Shown here: one piece after another, positions 51,348-60,866 of the stretch
Numbering within the stretch: position 1 is the stretch's first letter
Layout of the letters: each line of letters starts with the position of its first letter
Assembly: GCF_025574465.1 (NCBI RefSeq)
Contig: NZ_JAOBPP010000021.1
Span: 124,001 to 188,000 of the forward strand
Length of the DNA stretch: 64,000 nucleotides
Origin: Kordiimonas aestuarii
GTDB taxonomy: Bacteria; Pseudomonadota; Alphaproteobacteria; Sphingomonadales; Kordiimonadaceae
Reading direction: 5' to 3'
Made by a program: the position numbers and the translations under genes
Notes under the pieces: model-generated
What the model saw: only the letters and a program-made list of their open reading frames with translations
Told to the model about the DNA's origin: nothing
The model's database searches: none

Positions 51348-51946
51348 TGACCAGGCAAACGCACAAACCGGTGACGGAAAAAACAACGCCCGCGCGCCCC
51401 CTACCGGGGGACCGCGACTATAAGGCGGAAACCGACCGCATGATCCGCGTTGATCACGCGGGCGAATTCGGCGCCGTCCGCATTTATGCGGGCCAGCGAG
51501 CCATCCTTGGTGACAACCACCCGCGCGCGGGTCTGTTCAAACATATGTATGAGCAGGAAGAGGTGCATCTGGCCCGCTTCAACAAGCTGATCAACGAACG
51601 CGGCGTGCGCCCGACCCTTATGGCACCCTTCTGGCATGTGGCAGGCTTCGCCCTTGGCGCCACCACCGCGTTTCTGGGCGAGAAAGCCGCCATGGCCTGC
51701 ACCGCCGCGGTTGAGGAAGTAATCGACGGGCACTATCAGGAACAGCGCGACAAACTTTCAGCGCGGCAGGAGCATGCCCGCGATATCGAGCTTGAAGAAA
51801 CCATCGAAAAATTTCAGGCGGAAGAGGTGGAACACCTTGAGATCGCCAAGGCCCACGGCGCGGAAGACGCCACGGGCTACCCCGTGCTTTCCGGCCTGAT
51901 CAAAGCCGGGTGCCGCGCCGCCATCTGGATCTCGAAACGGGTATAA
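51344..51946 (+). CDS. coq7: Coq7-type demethoxyubiquinone hydroxylase
   Basis: 200-aa di-iron enzyme of ubiquinone biosynthesis, hydroxylating the demethoxy intermediate. Iron ligands lie in MIRVDHAGEFGAVRIYAGQ, MYEQEEVHLARFNKL, CTAAVEEVIDGHYQEQ and KFQAEEVEHLEIAKAHGAED. Membrane-associated helix AFWHVAGFALGATTAFLG-like segment (PFWHVAGFALGATTAFLG). ATG overlaps the dsbB stop. A double-hairpin terminator follows. Confidence 0.95.
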   Translation: MMTRQTHKPVTEKTTPARPLPGDRDYKAETDRMIRVDHAGEFGAVRIYAGQRAILGDNHPRAGLFKHMYEQEEVHLARFNKLINERGVRPTLMAPFWHVAGFALGATTAFLGEKAAMACTAAVEEVIDGHYQEQRDKLSARQEHARDIELEETIEKFQAEEVEHLEIAKAHGAEDATGYPVLSGLIKAGCRAAIWISKRV

Positions 51947-51975
51947 AATCGGAGCGGCCCACCGCAAGTTTCAAG

Positions 51976-52025
51976 GCATGCGGCCTTGGGGCCGCATGCA
52001 AAAGGCCTCGCCGAAGGCGGGGCCT
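51976..52025. terminator. tandem strong hairpins between coq7 and the HNH gene
   Basis: GCATGCGGCC-ttgg-GGCCGCATGC (51976-51999), then AGGCCTCGCC-gaa-GGCGGGGCCT with one wobble (52003-52025). No clear T-run, but position between convergent genes suits transcription stop in both directions. Confidence 0.7.
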
Positions 52026-52047
52026 GAAATATCCCAGCGCACCGCGC

Positions 52048-52620
52048 CTACTGCTCCAGCTCGGCGTCCCAATAAAGAAAATCCCGCCAACTTTCATGCA
52101 GATAGTTTGGCGGGAATTGTCGTCCTCGTGCGTGAAGCTCCTGATTGGTGGGCCTATGCGGCCACCGCATGGGGATCATGCCGGCTTCCTCCGGTGTGCG
52201 GCCACCCTTGCGCAGGTTACACGGCGCACAGGCGGCGGTGATATTGGTCCAGCTGGTGCGCCCGCCATAGGTGCGCGGGATGACATGATCGAACGTCAGG
52301 TCGTGTGTCGAACCACAATACTGACACTGGAATTCATCGCGAAGGAAAAGGTTGAACCGTGTGAAGGCCGGGTAACGCGGCTGGCGCACAAATTTCTTGA
52401 GCGCAATCACACTCGGCAGGTTCATCGCAGTGGAGGGTGAACGCACCTGGCGGTCATATTCCGACAGGATGCTGACGCGGTCGAGGAAAACCGCCTTAAG
52501 CGCCGTCTGCCAGTTCCAGAGGCTGAGCGGATAGTAGCTGAGCGGCCGGTAATCGGCGTTCAGTACAAGCGCCGGGCAGCTCTCCGGCGATGGTAGTAGG
52601 GGTGCAAAATTGACACCCAT
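52048..52620 (-). CDS. HNH endonuclease family protein
   Basis: 190 aa. CQYCGSTHDLTFDHVIPRTY and CAPCNLRKGGRTPEEAGM give the zinc-binding CxxC pair and HNH catalytic His-Asn. The N-terminal VLNADYRPLSYYPLSLWNWQ is characteristic of a widely conserved chromosomal HNH group with unknown target. ATG at 52620 follows AGGGGGA; the longer frame to 52662 is unlikely. Confidence 0.92.
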   Translation of the reverse strand: MGVNFAPLLPSPESCPALVLNADYRPLSYYPLSLWNWQTALKAVFLDRVSILSEYDRQVRSPSTAMNLPSVIALKKFVRQPRYPAFTRFNLFLRDEFQCQYCGSTHDLTFDHVIPRTYGGRTSWTNITAACAPCNLRKGGRTPEEAGMIPMRWPHRPTNQELHARGRQFPPNYLHESWRDFLYWDAELEQ

Positions 52621-52796
52621 ATCTCTGTCCCCCTGACCTATCGTACCGGGAACCGACGCCAACCGCCGGTCCCGCCCAATTGGGCTTCAACTCCGACATG
52701 TCTGAGAATCAAGATACAGTGTTACGCCGTGATGACAAAGCACTATCTTGTGCCGAATCACGTCAAACAATCGATGAATCGAAGCGCTCTAACCCT

Positions 52797-53267
52797 TCAG
52801 GCTCCGTCAAATGTCGCCGCCCAGCGACCCTGCATTTCCTCGCCCGTCAGATGGTCAACATTCTGTTGCAGCAACCAGCTATAACCAAAGGGGTCCGCCA
52901 CCATGCATGAAAGATACCCGTAAAACTGTTTCTCTATCTTGCGCATAGGCTCAGCGCCAGCATCCACCGCGCGCTGGAACGCTGCTTCCACGTCATCCAC
53001 TTCTACTGTGAACTTGACCGGGCACCCACCAATACTCACCGGGCTCAACGCACCGAAGTCAGGGTGTTCGTCGGCCAGTTGCAGCAGTGTGTTGCCAATT
53101 TTGAACTCGGCATGCCCCACCACCCCGTTCGGGTCTACAAGGCGGAACTGTTCCTCTGCGGCGAAGGCTTTTTCGTAAAAAGCCAGCGCCTTTTTTGCAT
53201 CCTTGACAATCAGATACGCGGAGACAGCGTTCATCGACGCTGCTTTTGCTGTGCTGTTCTGACTCAT
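52797..53267 (-). CDS. VOC (glyoxalase/PhnB-like) protein
   Basis: 156 aa, single VOC domain: VSAYLIVKDAKKALAFYEKA, GHAEFKIGNTLLQLADEH and KFTVEVDDVEAAFQRAVDAG, ending GYLSCMVADPFGYSWLLQQ. Metal-dependent lyase or resistance-type fold; substrate unknown. Divergent from a TetR regulator, whose 18-bp palindrome between the genes probably represses both. Confidence 0.9.
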   Translation of the reverse strand: MSQNSTAKAASMNAVSAYLIVKDAKKALAFYEKAFAAEEQFRLVDPNGVVGHAEFKIGNTLLQLADEHPDFGALSPVSIGGCPVKFTVEVDDVEAAFQRAVDAGAEPMRKIEKQFYGYLSCMVADPFGYSWLLQQNVDHLTGEEMQGRWAATFDGA

Positions 53268-53303
53268 GGCATCATCCTTCCTTGTTGTGGCGAATAATTT
53301 ATG

Positions 53304-53321
53304 TTACGTTACGTAACGTAA
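53304..53321. promoter_or_regulatory. 18-bp perfect palindrome, TetR operator candidate
   Basis: TTACGTTACGTAACGTAA reads identically on both strands. It lies midway between the divergent VOC and TetR genes, 27 bases before the TetR start. Confidence 0.85.
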
Positions 53322-53348
53322 TTAATAAAAAGAGTCAATTGACACAAA

Positions 53349-53951
53349 ATGACACCAGACAAAACGTCACCGAAACGTGGTCGCCCACGCAGCGAAGAAA
53401 CCCGGGTACGGATATTGACTGCAACGGCCGTGCTGCTGCGCGAGGAAGGCATGCCGGGTGTCACCATTGAGGCTGTGGCCGCGCGCGCTGGTGTCGGTAA
53501 ACCGACCATCTACCGTTATTGGGCCAACGCCAATGAACTGGCCATGGCAGCGTTGATGGAAACCGCACCCAACCGAGACGCGGCAGATACGGCCGAAGAT
53601 GCGGTGGATGACCCCGTCTCACGACTGCGCGCTATCCTCCACCGCATATCGGAGACCTTCTTCCACACCACAGGGCGGTACGTTGCGACCATGCTGGCCG
53701 CGGCGCATGAGGATAGTGAGGTCTCAAAGGCTTTTCGCAGCCATTTCATCCGCGCCCGCCGACAAGAAGCCGAGCGCGAGATGAAAGCCGCACAGCGGGC
53801 TGGCATCATCAGCCCGGCGGCAGACATTGCCCACGCGCTCGACATGCTGTTTGGCGCGGTGTTTTATCGCCTGCTGATGGAACAGGCCCCCATGGATGCC
53901 ACCCATATGGACGAGGTGCTGAGCTTGCTGATGCGTGGGCTGAGGGGCTAG
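53349..53951 (+). CDS. TetR/AcrR family transcriptional regulator
   Basis: 200 aa. N-terminal HTH: KRGRPRSEETRVRILTATAV, GVTIEAVAARAGVGKPTIYR and YWANANELAMAAL, followed by a helical ligand domain. Likely autorepressor acting at the palindrome and on the divergent VOC gene. Its last four bases overlap the 3' end of the convergent dioxygenase fusion. Confidence 0.93.
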   Translation: MTPDKTSPKRGRPRSEETRVRILTATAVLLREEGMPGVTIEAVAARAGVGKPTIYRYWANANELAMAALMETAPNRDAADTAEDAVDDPVSRLRAILHRISETFFHTTGRYVATMLAAAHEDSEVSKAFRSHFIRARRQEAEREMKAAQRAGIISPAADIAHALDMLFGAVFYRLLMEQAPMDATHMDEVLSLLMRGLRG

Positions 53952-56140
53952 GCCCGCCCCTTTTCTATCCGGTCATTGACCATCGCTTCAAAGGCGTTTG
54001 AGACAGCGTCCAGGTGCACCCGCGTATAGGGAAAGTTGCCTGCATGGTCATAGTTGTGGCGCATCGCGGCGTTGCATTCAAAAATGAACAGCTTGCCGTC
54101 TGGTAGCACGGTGAAGTCCACACCAAAAAAATCAAGCTCGACAAGATCTCGGACCTTTTCAAGCCGCGCCATGTTTGCTGCACCCAAGGTGCCGGGCATG
54201 TCACGCAGATAGTCTTGCTCCCGCGCTTGCATCGCCGGGCTTTTGTCCATCACCGTATAGCGATCGCCCGAATGCACATTCCAGCTGTTGTGCGTGAGCG
54301 ACGCCACGGGGAAATAACGCCCGTCAATACAGAAGGTGCGGGATTTCCGGTAAAGACCATGCTCATCGGCAATGTCGTGGTACTCAATGAGATGATATTC
54401 CCGGCCCGGCTGCGCCCCCGCAAAATAACGGCGGATTTCGTCTTCGCTGTGCAACATCACCACACCAACACCAGTGTGCGTGCCCGTTGGGCGCGCGATC
54501 ACCCGCGGCTTCAGCTTCGCTGCTTCCATCTGCGCCAATACAGCCGTCGCCTCACCACCCGGCCACGCAAGCCGCAGGGTCGTGGGGAACACAACGCCCT
54601 CGAGCACCCCCAGGCGGCGGGCGTTTTCGTCCCGCGTGGTCGCCAGCACTTGTGTAGGATGGTTGATCAGCGGCAAATCATCATGCACCGCGACAAACTT
54701 CTCCAACGCCTCAAGTGAGCCTTTCAGCCGATCGGCACAGGCCATAGTATTCAGCACAAGGTCGACCTTCGGTACGTCATCAGCGAGCGGCCGAGCTTCA
54801 TCAAACACATTCTGCACAATGAAATTATAGCGCTTCCTCAGCATCAGGTGCCGCAGGGAAAAATGCCCGCCTTCCAGCACCGGTTTATAAAACCCGCTTT
54901 TGAGGTTGAGCGTATAGGCCGGGCCTTGCAAGCCCCGGCTACGCAGTATGGTGGGCTTTAGCGGATCGTGGTTATCCTTCACCACAAAAGGTAACGTCTG
55001 TGCAGCCAGCCGCTGATGGTCCTGAGCGCGCGCCGCGTCGCCCGCTTGTTCATAAAGCCCTGCTTGCGCCACGTGGGTTTTATAGTCATCCGGCTGCTGT
55101 CTCAGAAGCCGGGCGTTGACGGCCAGTGCATCACGGAAGCGACCGGTGGACAGAAAAATGTCACTTGCCGTATGCATCAGGTCGACATCATCCGGCGACG
55201 CCTTCAGCTTTCCGGCCAGCACCTCAGCTGGATCAACTGTTGCCCCTGGTGCCGCCACGGACGCGATTTCCTCTTCCGCACCGATGGCGTCGTCTCCATC
55301 CCACTCTGCAGCAACGGCTTCGCTTGAGGGTGACAGCAGGCGCGCCCAGAAACCGGTTTTAGGTGTATGGGCATCAAAATCGGCATGGTGGCGCACGCGG
55401 AAAAGTGTGCGGCGGCTGTCAGAGGCAAAACCGGTGCGTCCATGCAATACTTTTGCGTTGTTCATCACCACCGCCTCGCCGGGCACAAGCGCAAACCGGA
55501 TATCATGCGCCAACCGGTCCAACAATTTATCAAACCTGTCGAGAAGCTCGATATCCGCCGCAGACAACGGCTTGTCATCCGCGGCAGCCCGGTCGATTTG
55601 CGCGCGGTAGTAGCGCACGAGCATGCCTCTACCCGTTTCCCTCAGGATGGCACCCGTGAACCGCCCGAAGGGAAACGCTGGCTCAGAAAGCCGTGTGCGG
55701 TCCTCGTCACTCAGGTGCAGCAGGATATCATCCACCGGCACCATGGTGTTTTCGCCGCCTTCACGCGCCGCGATCACACACTGGAAGCCTACCAGTTCAT
55801 GTGGGCGTGGCAGATAGGTGGAATCGGTGTGGGGGCTGAGCGGCAGGTGTGTGCGGCTGTAGGCAGTCACACCTTGCGCACGCTCAAGTGCGTCCGGGCG
55901 AATGCTGACCGTGGTGAAAGAAACCTTCCCGAGTGCTTGCTTGCTTTGTCCCTCCGCCATCCATTCCGTAAGCGAAATAATCTCTGTCTTATCACCACCT
56001 GGGTGGAACCCTTTCACCTTGGCGAAATAGGGATAGGCGTTCAGCGCCGCCGCGATGCGCGCCGTAATCTTTTTCTTCTGCCGCGCAGCGGGACCGCCTG
56101 CCCGCAGGAATGTCTCAGCAAGATCAATTGTCTCAAACAT
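53948..56140 (-). CDS. TauD-like dioxygenase / TPR / ATP-grasp fusion protein
   Basis: 730 aa with three parts. Residues about 1-270 are a TauD/TfdA Fe(II)/2-oxoglutarate dioxygenase: HxD in LSPHTDSTYLPRPHE (104-106), distal His in KVLHGRTGF (233), Arg in SRRTLFRVRHH. About 300-390 hold TPR-like repeats (MHTASDIFLSTGRFRDALAV). About 400-725 resemble an ATP-grasp domain (VIARPTGTHTGVGVVML; metal-binding end VDFTVLPDGKLFIFECNAAM). This suggests hydroxylation plus ATP-dependent ligation of one substrate; product unknown. Divergent from gluQ. Confidence 0.8.
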   Translation of the reverse strand: MFETIDLAETFLRAGGPAARQKKKITARIAAALNAYPYFAKVKGFHPGGDKTEIISLTEWMAEGQSKQALGKVSFTTVSIRPDALERAQGVTAYSRTHLPLSPHTDSTYLPRPHELVGFQCVIAAREGGENTMVPVDDILLHLSDEDRTRLSEPAFPFGRFTGAILRETGRGMLVRYYRAQIDRAAADDKPLSAADIELLDRFDKLLDRLAHDIRFALVPGEAVVMNNAKVLHGRTGFASDSRRTLFRVRHHADFDAHTPKTGFWARLLSPSSEAVAAEWDGDDAIGAEEEIASVAAPGATVDPAEVLAGKLKASPDDVDLMHTASDIFLSTGRFRDALAVNARLLRQQPDDYKTHVAQAGLYEQAGDAARAQDHQRLAAQTLPFVVKDNHDPLKPTILRSRGLQGPAYTLNLKSGFYKPVLEGGHFSLRHLMLRKRYNFIVQNVFDEARPLADDVPKVDLVLNTMACADRLKGSLEALEKFVAVHDDLPLINHPTQVLATTRDENARRLGVLEGVVFPTTLRLAWPGGEATAVLAQMEAAKLKPRVIARPTGTHTGVGVVMLHSEDEIRRYFAGAQPGREYHLIEYHDIADEHGLYRKSRTFCIDGRYFPVASLTHNSWNVHSGDRYTVMDKSPAMQAREQDYLRDMPGTLGAANMARLEKVRDLVELDFFGVDFTVLPDGKLFIFECNAAMRHNYDHAGNFPYTRVHLDAVSNAFEAMVNDRIEKGRA

Positions 56141-56208
56141 CCGTCATATACCCCCTCACCCGCATTATTCCTGTTTCTTTTGCGCGCGGGCTTTTTTATG
56201 GTGCCTTC

Positions 56209-57060
56209 ATGCTTACCAAGCCTGAAGAATTTGTCACGCGCTTTGCGCCCAGCCCGACAGGGCGGCTTCATAAGGGCCATGCCTTCTCGGCCCTTATGGC
56301 ATATAAGCGCGCGCAGGCTGAAGGTGGCCGTTTTCTGCTGCGTATCGAGGATATCGATATCACCCGCTGCAGGGCTGAGTTCGTGGACGGCATTTATGAA
56401 GATCTCGCATGGCTGGGCCTGGCGTGGGAAACACCCGTGCGACGCCAGAGTGAGCATTTCGCAGATTATCAGGCAGCCCTTGAAAAGCTGAAAACCCAGG
56501 GCCTTGCCTACCCGTGTTTCTGTACCCGCAAGGATATTGAAGCGGAGATCGCCAAATCAGCCAGCGCACCCCATGGGCCGGACGGGCCGGTTTACCCAGG
56601 CCTATGCCGTCACATGAGCACGGCGGAACGCACGGCAAAAATCACCGGAGGTGTCCCGCATGCATGGCGGCTGAACCTCGCGACGGCCCTCAACCATATC
56701 GGTGAACCGCTGGCATGGCGCGACGAGATCAAGGGCACCGTGCCCGCAATCCCGGAGGCACTTGGCGATGTTGTGCTTGCGCGCAAGGACACGCCGACAA
56801 GCTATAACCTGAGTGTGGTTGTGGATGACGCCCTGCAAGGCATCACGCACATTATTCGGGGGGAAGACCTGTTTCACGCCACCCATATTCATGTTGTGCT
56901 GCAACGCTTGCTTGACATGCCAACACCCATCTATCACCACCATGGCCTGATGCTTGATGAGCACGGCCAACGCTTTGCCAAAAGGAACAGGGCGGTAACG
57001 CTTGAAAGCCTGCGAAATAGTGGTGCTGACGTCGCGACGCTGATGCGCGCCTTCCCTTAA
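56209..57060 (+). CDS. gluQ: glutamyl-Q tRNA(Asp) synthetase
   Basis: 283-aa truncated glutamyl-tRNA synthetase that glutamylates queuosine in tRNA(Asp). HIGH-like APSPTGRLHKGHAF, FLLRIEDIDITRCR, zinc ligands in CFCTRKD and YPGLCRH, VVDDALQGITHIIRGEDLF and a degenerate KMSKS (QRFAKRNRAVTL). No anticodon-binding domain, as expected. ATG 56209 fits the family N-terminus; the frame is open from 56110. Confidence 0.95.
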   Translation: MLTKPEEFVTRFAPSPTGRLHKGHAFSALMAYKRAQAEGGRFLLRIEDIDITRCRAEFVDGIYEDLAWLGLAWETPVRRQSEHFADYQAALEKLKTQGLAYPCFCTRKDIEAEIAKSASAPHGPDGPVYPGLCRHMSTAERTAKITGGVPHAWRLNLATALNHIGEPLAWRDEIKGTVPAIPEALGDVVLARKDTPTSYNLSVVVDDALQGITHIIRGEDLFHATHIHVVLQRLLDMPTPIYHHHGLMLDEHGQRFAKRNRAVTLESLRNSGADVATLMRAFP

Positions 57061-57175
57061 TCAAAGCTGATTCACAGGCGAAAGAATAACAATGTTACAA
57101 AGTGGCTTGCCAAGCGCACGTCAACACAGCTTTATATACTTCATGTAATGTACACACAAAAATATGAGAAGATTT

Positions 57176-57997
57176 ATGAATTTTTATAGGCCGATCGTGC
57201 TTTTGGTGGCTGTTTTTTCGGTATCAGCCTGCATGTCCACCGATCCCAGCCGAATTGCTTCAACATACTGGGTGCCCCAGGCAGCTCCATCGGATAATGA
57301 GGCACGCTGGGTAGAACCTGGCGACATCGTTTTGGTGCAGGAAGTTCGCCCGGAACAGGTAGCAGCAGTTAAAACCGCTGATTATCTGTCTGCGGCGGCG
57401 GCGGATCTCCCGGGGAATGCGGCCGATGGTCCTGTGCATGTCACACTGCATCAGACCCGGGTGGGCGACAGAACCGAGATATACTGCCTGCCGCGCACCA
57501 CGGCAGAAGTCAGCGCCTTCGAAGGCTTCCTGATCGGGAAATCACGGAATGTGAAATGCTTCAGGGATACTGATCAGGATGGCGCTTTTGACGAGATGTA
57601 TGACACCTACAGCAACCTCCATGCACTGCCGATCGTCAGCGGCAAAATCAGCAAACCGGAAACGCTGACACAGCCCCTGCCGTATGTAAAATCACAGGGT
57701 CCCATGGACGAGAAATATTTCATCGAAATAAGGTATTCCGGCATACCGCTTCTTTATCGCAGTCGTCGGAACTTCACTGTCTATGGCAAGCAAGGCGAGA
57801 ATGACCCGAAGTCTTTGACCACAACGGTGAATGCAATCAAGGTAGACGAATTGCCCGCCAAAGGGCAAGTGAACGGCGCCACATTTGAAATTCAGGAAGT
57901 TGACGGCGACCGCATCAAAATCAAAATTGTTTCTGCTATTCCGCCTTCTCCGATAACTGTCTTTACGCAGACATCCTATCAGGTTGTATATTATTGA
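57176..57997 (+). CDS. lipoprotein of unknown function
   Basis: 273 aa. Lipobox in VAVFSVSACMSTD (Cys about residue 19), so an envelope lipoprotein. The mature part is beta-rich with a DTDQDGAFDEMYD calcium-binding-like loop (about residues 140-150) and two Cys (EIYCLPR, NVKCFRD) that may pair. ATG 57176 is supported by GAGAAG; ATG 57164 has no site. No family recognised. A GATGCG...CGCATC hairpin follows at 58018-58043. Confidence 0.7.
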   Translation: MNFYRPIVLLVAVFSVSACMSTDPSRIASTYWVPQAAPSDNEARWVEPGDIVLVQEVRPEQVAAVKTADYLSAAAADLPGNAADGPVHVTLHQTRVGDRTEIYCLPRTTAEVSAFEGFLIGKSRNVKCFRDTDQDGAFDEMYDTYSNLHALPIVSGKISKPETLTQPLPYVKSQGPMDEKYFIEIRYSGIPLLYRSRRNFTVYGKQGENDPKSLTTTVNAIKVDELPAKGQVNGATFEIQEVDGDRIKIKIVSAIPPSPITVFTQTSYQVVYY

Positions 57998-58141
57998 CAG
58001 CCTTTTGAGCCAGGCCTGATGCGTGATCCGGCTCCGCCGCATCCGGGGGCATGACCTTTTGTCACAAGCGGCATGACAGCCCTTGCCGCGCCATAAAGCA
58101 GGTCTATAGTGGGGCAAACGCAATTATGGTAAGGTCCCCCG

Positions 58142-58330
58142 ATGAATTTCCTTTTCTTTCTTGGCCTCCTTTTCATGTTCCTGACGCTTGGCATTTTCTT
58201 TGCCGGCATCGGCAGCATGAGCAAGGGGGGCGACTTCAACAAAAAATACGGTAACAAACTGATGCAGGCGCGGGTAATTTGTCAGGCGCTCGCCGTTGTC
58301 TGTTTTGTGCTGTGGGCTGTGTCAAACTAG
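58142..58330 (+). CDS. HIG1 twin-transmembrane protein
   Basis: 62 aa with two membrane helices (FFLGLLFMFLTLGIFFAGIG; ICQALAVVCFVLWAVS) joined by a basic loop (NKKYGNKLMQARV), matching the HIG1/twin-transmembrane family that in alphaproteobacteria precedes the cobalamin adenosyltransferase-etf cluster. HIG1 proteins associate with respiratory complexes in mitochondria; bacterial role unclear. AAGG precedes the ATG. Confidence 0.85.
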   Translation: MNFLFFLGLLFMFLTLGIFFAGIGSMSKGGDFNKKYGNKLMQARVICQALAVVCFVLWAVSN

Positions 58331-58340
58331 GGGCAAACCT

Positions 58341-58907
58341 GTGCCAAAACTGAGCAAGATATACACACGCGGCGGCGATAAAGGCCAGACATCCCTGACC
58401 GGCGGCAAGCGGGTCCCGAAGGACGATTCACGCGTGGCGGCGTATGGAACCGTGGACGAGGCCAATGCTTTCATCGGCGTGGCCCGCCTGCACGCGGAGG
58501 GTATTACCGACAAGATGCTGGCACGCATCCAACATGACATGTTTGACCTTGGCGCGGATCTTTCGACCCCGGGCGATGATTTCACTCCGTCCGAGATGAC
58601 CCTGCGCATCACGTCAGAGCAGGTCAGCCGACTGGAGCAGGAGATTGATGCCATGAACGCTGACCTGTCACCATTAACCAACTTCACCCTGCCCGGCGGC
58701 ACGCCCGCAGGAGCGCATCTGCATGTGGCCCGCACAGTGGTCCGGCGCGCAGAGCGCGAGGCAATCGCCGCAAGCCGCGAGGTACCGATCAACCCGGAAG
58801 CGATAAAATATTTGAATCGGCTGTCCGACCACCTATTTGTCCTTTCAAGGCATGTGAACAAGAAAGGTTCAGGTGACGTTTTGTGGGTACCCGGCGCCAA
58901 CAGGTAA
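58341..58907 (+). CDS. PduO-type cob(I)alamin adenosyltransferase
   Basis: 188-aa enzyme converting cob(I)alamin to adenosylcobalamin with ATP. KIYTRGGDKGQTSLTGGKRV, YGTVDEANAFIGVAR, FTLPGGTPAGAHLHVARTVV (His/Arg binding), and RRAEREAIAASREV and YLNRLSDHLFVLSR match the family throughout. GTG 58341 is set by AGGGG seven bases upstream; the frame extends to 58296 inside the HIG1 gene. An AAACCCG...CGGGTTTTT terminator-like hairpin with a large loop follows (58927-58964). Confidence 0.94.
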   Translation: MPKLSKIYTRGGDKGQTSLTGGKRVPKDDSRVAAYGTVDEANAFIGVARLHAEGITDKMLARIQHDMFDLGADLSTPGDDFTPSEMTLRITSEQVSRLEQEIDAMNADLSPLTNFTLPGGTPAGAHLHVARTVVRRAEREAIAASREVPINPEAIKYLNRLSDHLFVLSRHVNKKGSGDVLWVPGANR

Positions 58908-58926
58908 AGCGAAATAACGCTACGGC

Positions 58927-58964
58927 AAACCCGTTTTTGCTGCACTGCATTGACTCGGGTTTTT
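58927..58964 (+). terminator. probable terminator before etfB
   Basis: AAACCCG and CGGGTTT arms with a 22-base loop, then more T; the large loop lowers confidence. It may separate the adenosyltransferase transcript from etfBA. Confidence 0.4.
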
Positions 58965-59085
58965 CTATGGTTTAACGCTGTGTACCCCTAACTTTTCCTA
59001 GGGCTGGGGCCATTTTTACCCCGGCTTTGTCAACTGAGGTTCCCCGGGCTTTGTTGCCCTGCACAATAATGGGAGAGAGACCCCC

Positions 59086-59832
59086 ATGAAGATCATGGTC
59101 CCCGTCAAACGGGTAGTCGATTATAACGTGAAGGTTCGCGTCAAGTCGGACAATTCAGGCGTTGAACTCGCCAATGTGAAGATGTCCATGAACCCTTTCG
59201 ACGAGATTGCTGTTGAAGAAGCAATCCGGTTGAAAGAAGCCGGCAAGGCAGAGGAGATTATTGTTGTCTCCATCGGCCCCAAAGCCGCACAGGAAACATT
59301 ACGCACCGGCCTTGCCATGGGTGCCGATCGCGGCATTCTGGTAGAGCATGACGGCGTGGCAGAACCTCTGGCCGTTGCAAAAATCCTCAAGACCATCGTT
59401 GAGGAAGAGAAGCCCGGCATTGTGCTTCTCGGTAAACAGGCCATTGATGACGACTGCAATCAGACGGGCCAGATGCTGGCACAGCTCTTGGGCTGGGCAC
59501 AGGGCACATTCGCCAGCGAAGTTGCTGTTGATGGCGATACTGTAAACGTCACCCGCGAGGTAGACGGCGGGCTTGAGACCGTGAAGCTGACACTTCCGGC
59601 CATCATTACCACCGACCTGCGCCTGAATGAGCCACGCTATGCATCGCTGCCGAACATCATGAAAGCCAAACGCAAGCCGATCGACGAGAAAAAGCCAGAT
59701 GACTTCGGTGTCGACATGGCCCCGCGCCTGACGACTCTCAAGGTAGAGGAACCGCCAAAACGCGAAGCCGGTATCAAGGTTGAAAGCGTTGAGGAACTCG
59801 TAGGCAAGCTTAAAGAAAAGGGAGTAATCTAA
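59086..59832 (+). CDS. etfB: electron transfer flavoprotein beta subunit
   Basis: 248 aa. [58 protein letters not shown] (beta-signature) and [20 protein letters not shown] are typical. AMP-binding subunit of the ETF that receives electrons from acyl-CoA dehydrogenases such as the one at the left edge. The TAA overlaps the etfA ATG by one base (TAATG), so the subunits are translationally coupled. Confidence 0.97.
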   Translation: MKIMVPVKRVVDYNVKVRVKSDNSGVELANVKMSMNPFDEIAVEEAIRLKEAGKAEEIIVVSIGPKAAQETLRTGLAMGADRGILVEHDGVAEPLAVAKILKTIVEEEKPGIVLLGKQAIDDDCNQTGQMLAQLLGWAQGTFASEVAVDGDTVNVTREVDGGLETVKLTLPAIITTDLRLNEPRYASLPNIMKAKRKPIDEKKPDDFGVDMAPRLTTLKVEEPPKREAGIKVESVEELVGKLKEKGVI

Positions 59833-60758
59833 TGACCGCTCTCGTAATTGTTGAACATGATAATGTATCGGTAAAAGACGCAACGCTTGCCACCGTCACG
59901 GCAGCCAAAGCCTTTGGAGATGTGCACGCGCTTGTTGCAGGTTCCGGCTGTGGCGCTGCAGCGGAAGCTGCCGCGAAGATCGACGGCGTATCAAAGGTGC
60001 TCGTGGCTGACGACGCATCATACGCTCATCCACTCGCGGAAGAGCTTTCTGCTGTGGTGCTTTCGGTTGCGGGTGACTATGACGCGATCCTCGCGCCTGC
60101 CACCACGATGGGGAAAAACTTCATGCCCCGCGTTGCAGCATCGCTCGATGTCGCGCAAATTTCCGACATCATCGAAGTTGTCAGCGAAGACACCTTCAAA
60201 CGCCCAATTTACGCCGGGAATGCCATCGCAACCGTGCAGTCTTCGGACGCCAAGAAGATCATCACCGTACGTGCGACGGCTTTTGATAAAGCTGCTGCCG
60301 AAGGTGGGTCGGCCTCCGTCGAGACTATCTCGGCCGCGGACAAAGCTGGCGTGTCCGAATATGTCGGCGCTGAGCTGTCAAAATCCGACCGCCCCGAACT
60401 GACATCGGCCAAGATCATCATCTCCGGTGGCCGAGGCATGGGTTCAGGCGAGAACTTCAAGATCATCGAGGCGGTGGCCGACAAGCTTGGCGCTGCTGTA
60501 GGTGCCTCTCGTGCGGCTGTAGACGCGGGCTTTGTGCCAAACGATTATCAGGTCGGCCAGACCGGCAAGATCGTGGCGCCTGAGCTCTACATTGCGGTTG
60601 GTATTTCGGGCGCGATCCAGCACCTTGCCGGCATGAAAGACAGCAAGATCATCGTTGCGATCAACAAAGACGAAGAAGCTCCGATCTTCCAGGTCGCGGA
60701 CTATGGCCTTGTGGCTGACCTCTTCGAGGCTGTGCCTGCGCTAGAGAAGGCTCTCTAA
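59832..60758 (+). CDS. etfA: electron transfer flavoprotein alpha subunit
   Basis: 308 aa FAD-binding subunit. FAD motif [20 protein letters not shown], then [20 protein letters not shown] and [20 protein letters not shown], all in the conserved C-terminal domain; N-terminal [20 protein letters not shown]. Delivers electrons to ETF:quinone oxidoreductase. Ends in front of a strong terminator. Confidence 0.97.
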   Translation: MTALVIVEHDNVSVKDATLATVTAAKAFGDVHALVAGSGCGAAAEAAAKIDGVSKVLVADDASYAHPLAEELSAVVLSVAGDYDAILAPATTMGKNFMPRVAASLDVAQISDIIEVVSEDTFKRPIYAGNAIATVQSSDAKKIITVRATAFDKAAAEGGSASVETISAADKAGVSEYVGAELSKSDRPELTSAKIIISGGRGMGSGENFKIIEAVADKLGAAVGASRAAVDAGFVPNDYQVGQTGKIVAPELYIAVGISGAIQHLAGMKDSKIIVAINKDEEAPIFQVADYGLVADLFEAVPALEKAL

Positions 60759-60779
60759 GCGGACGGACAATCAGAAATT

Positions 60780-60807
60780 AAGGGCGCTCCTGTAGCGCCC
60801 TTTTTTT
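60780..60807 (+). terminator. rho-independent terminator after etfA
   Basis: AGGGCGCT-cctgt-AGCGCCCT followed by seven T. Confidence 0.95.
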
Positions 60808-60866
60808 AAACGTGATAATAACAAGCCATATAAAGCTCTGAAAACAAAGCGTGAAAGAATAACAGA

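Noticed and set aside
55367..56491. 374-codon plus-strand frame
   Set aside because: Shadow of the dioxygenase fusion and gluQ; no recognisable domain.
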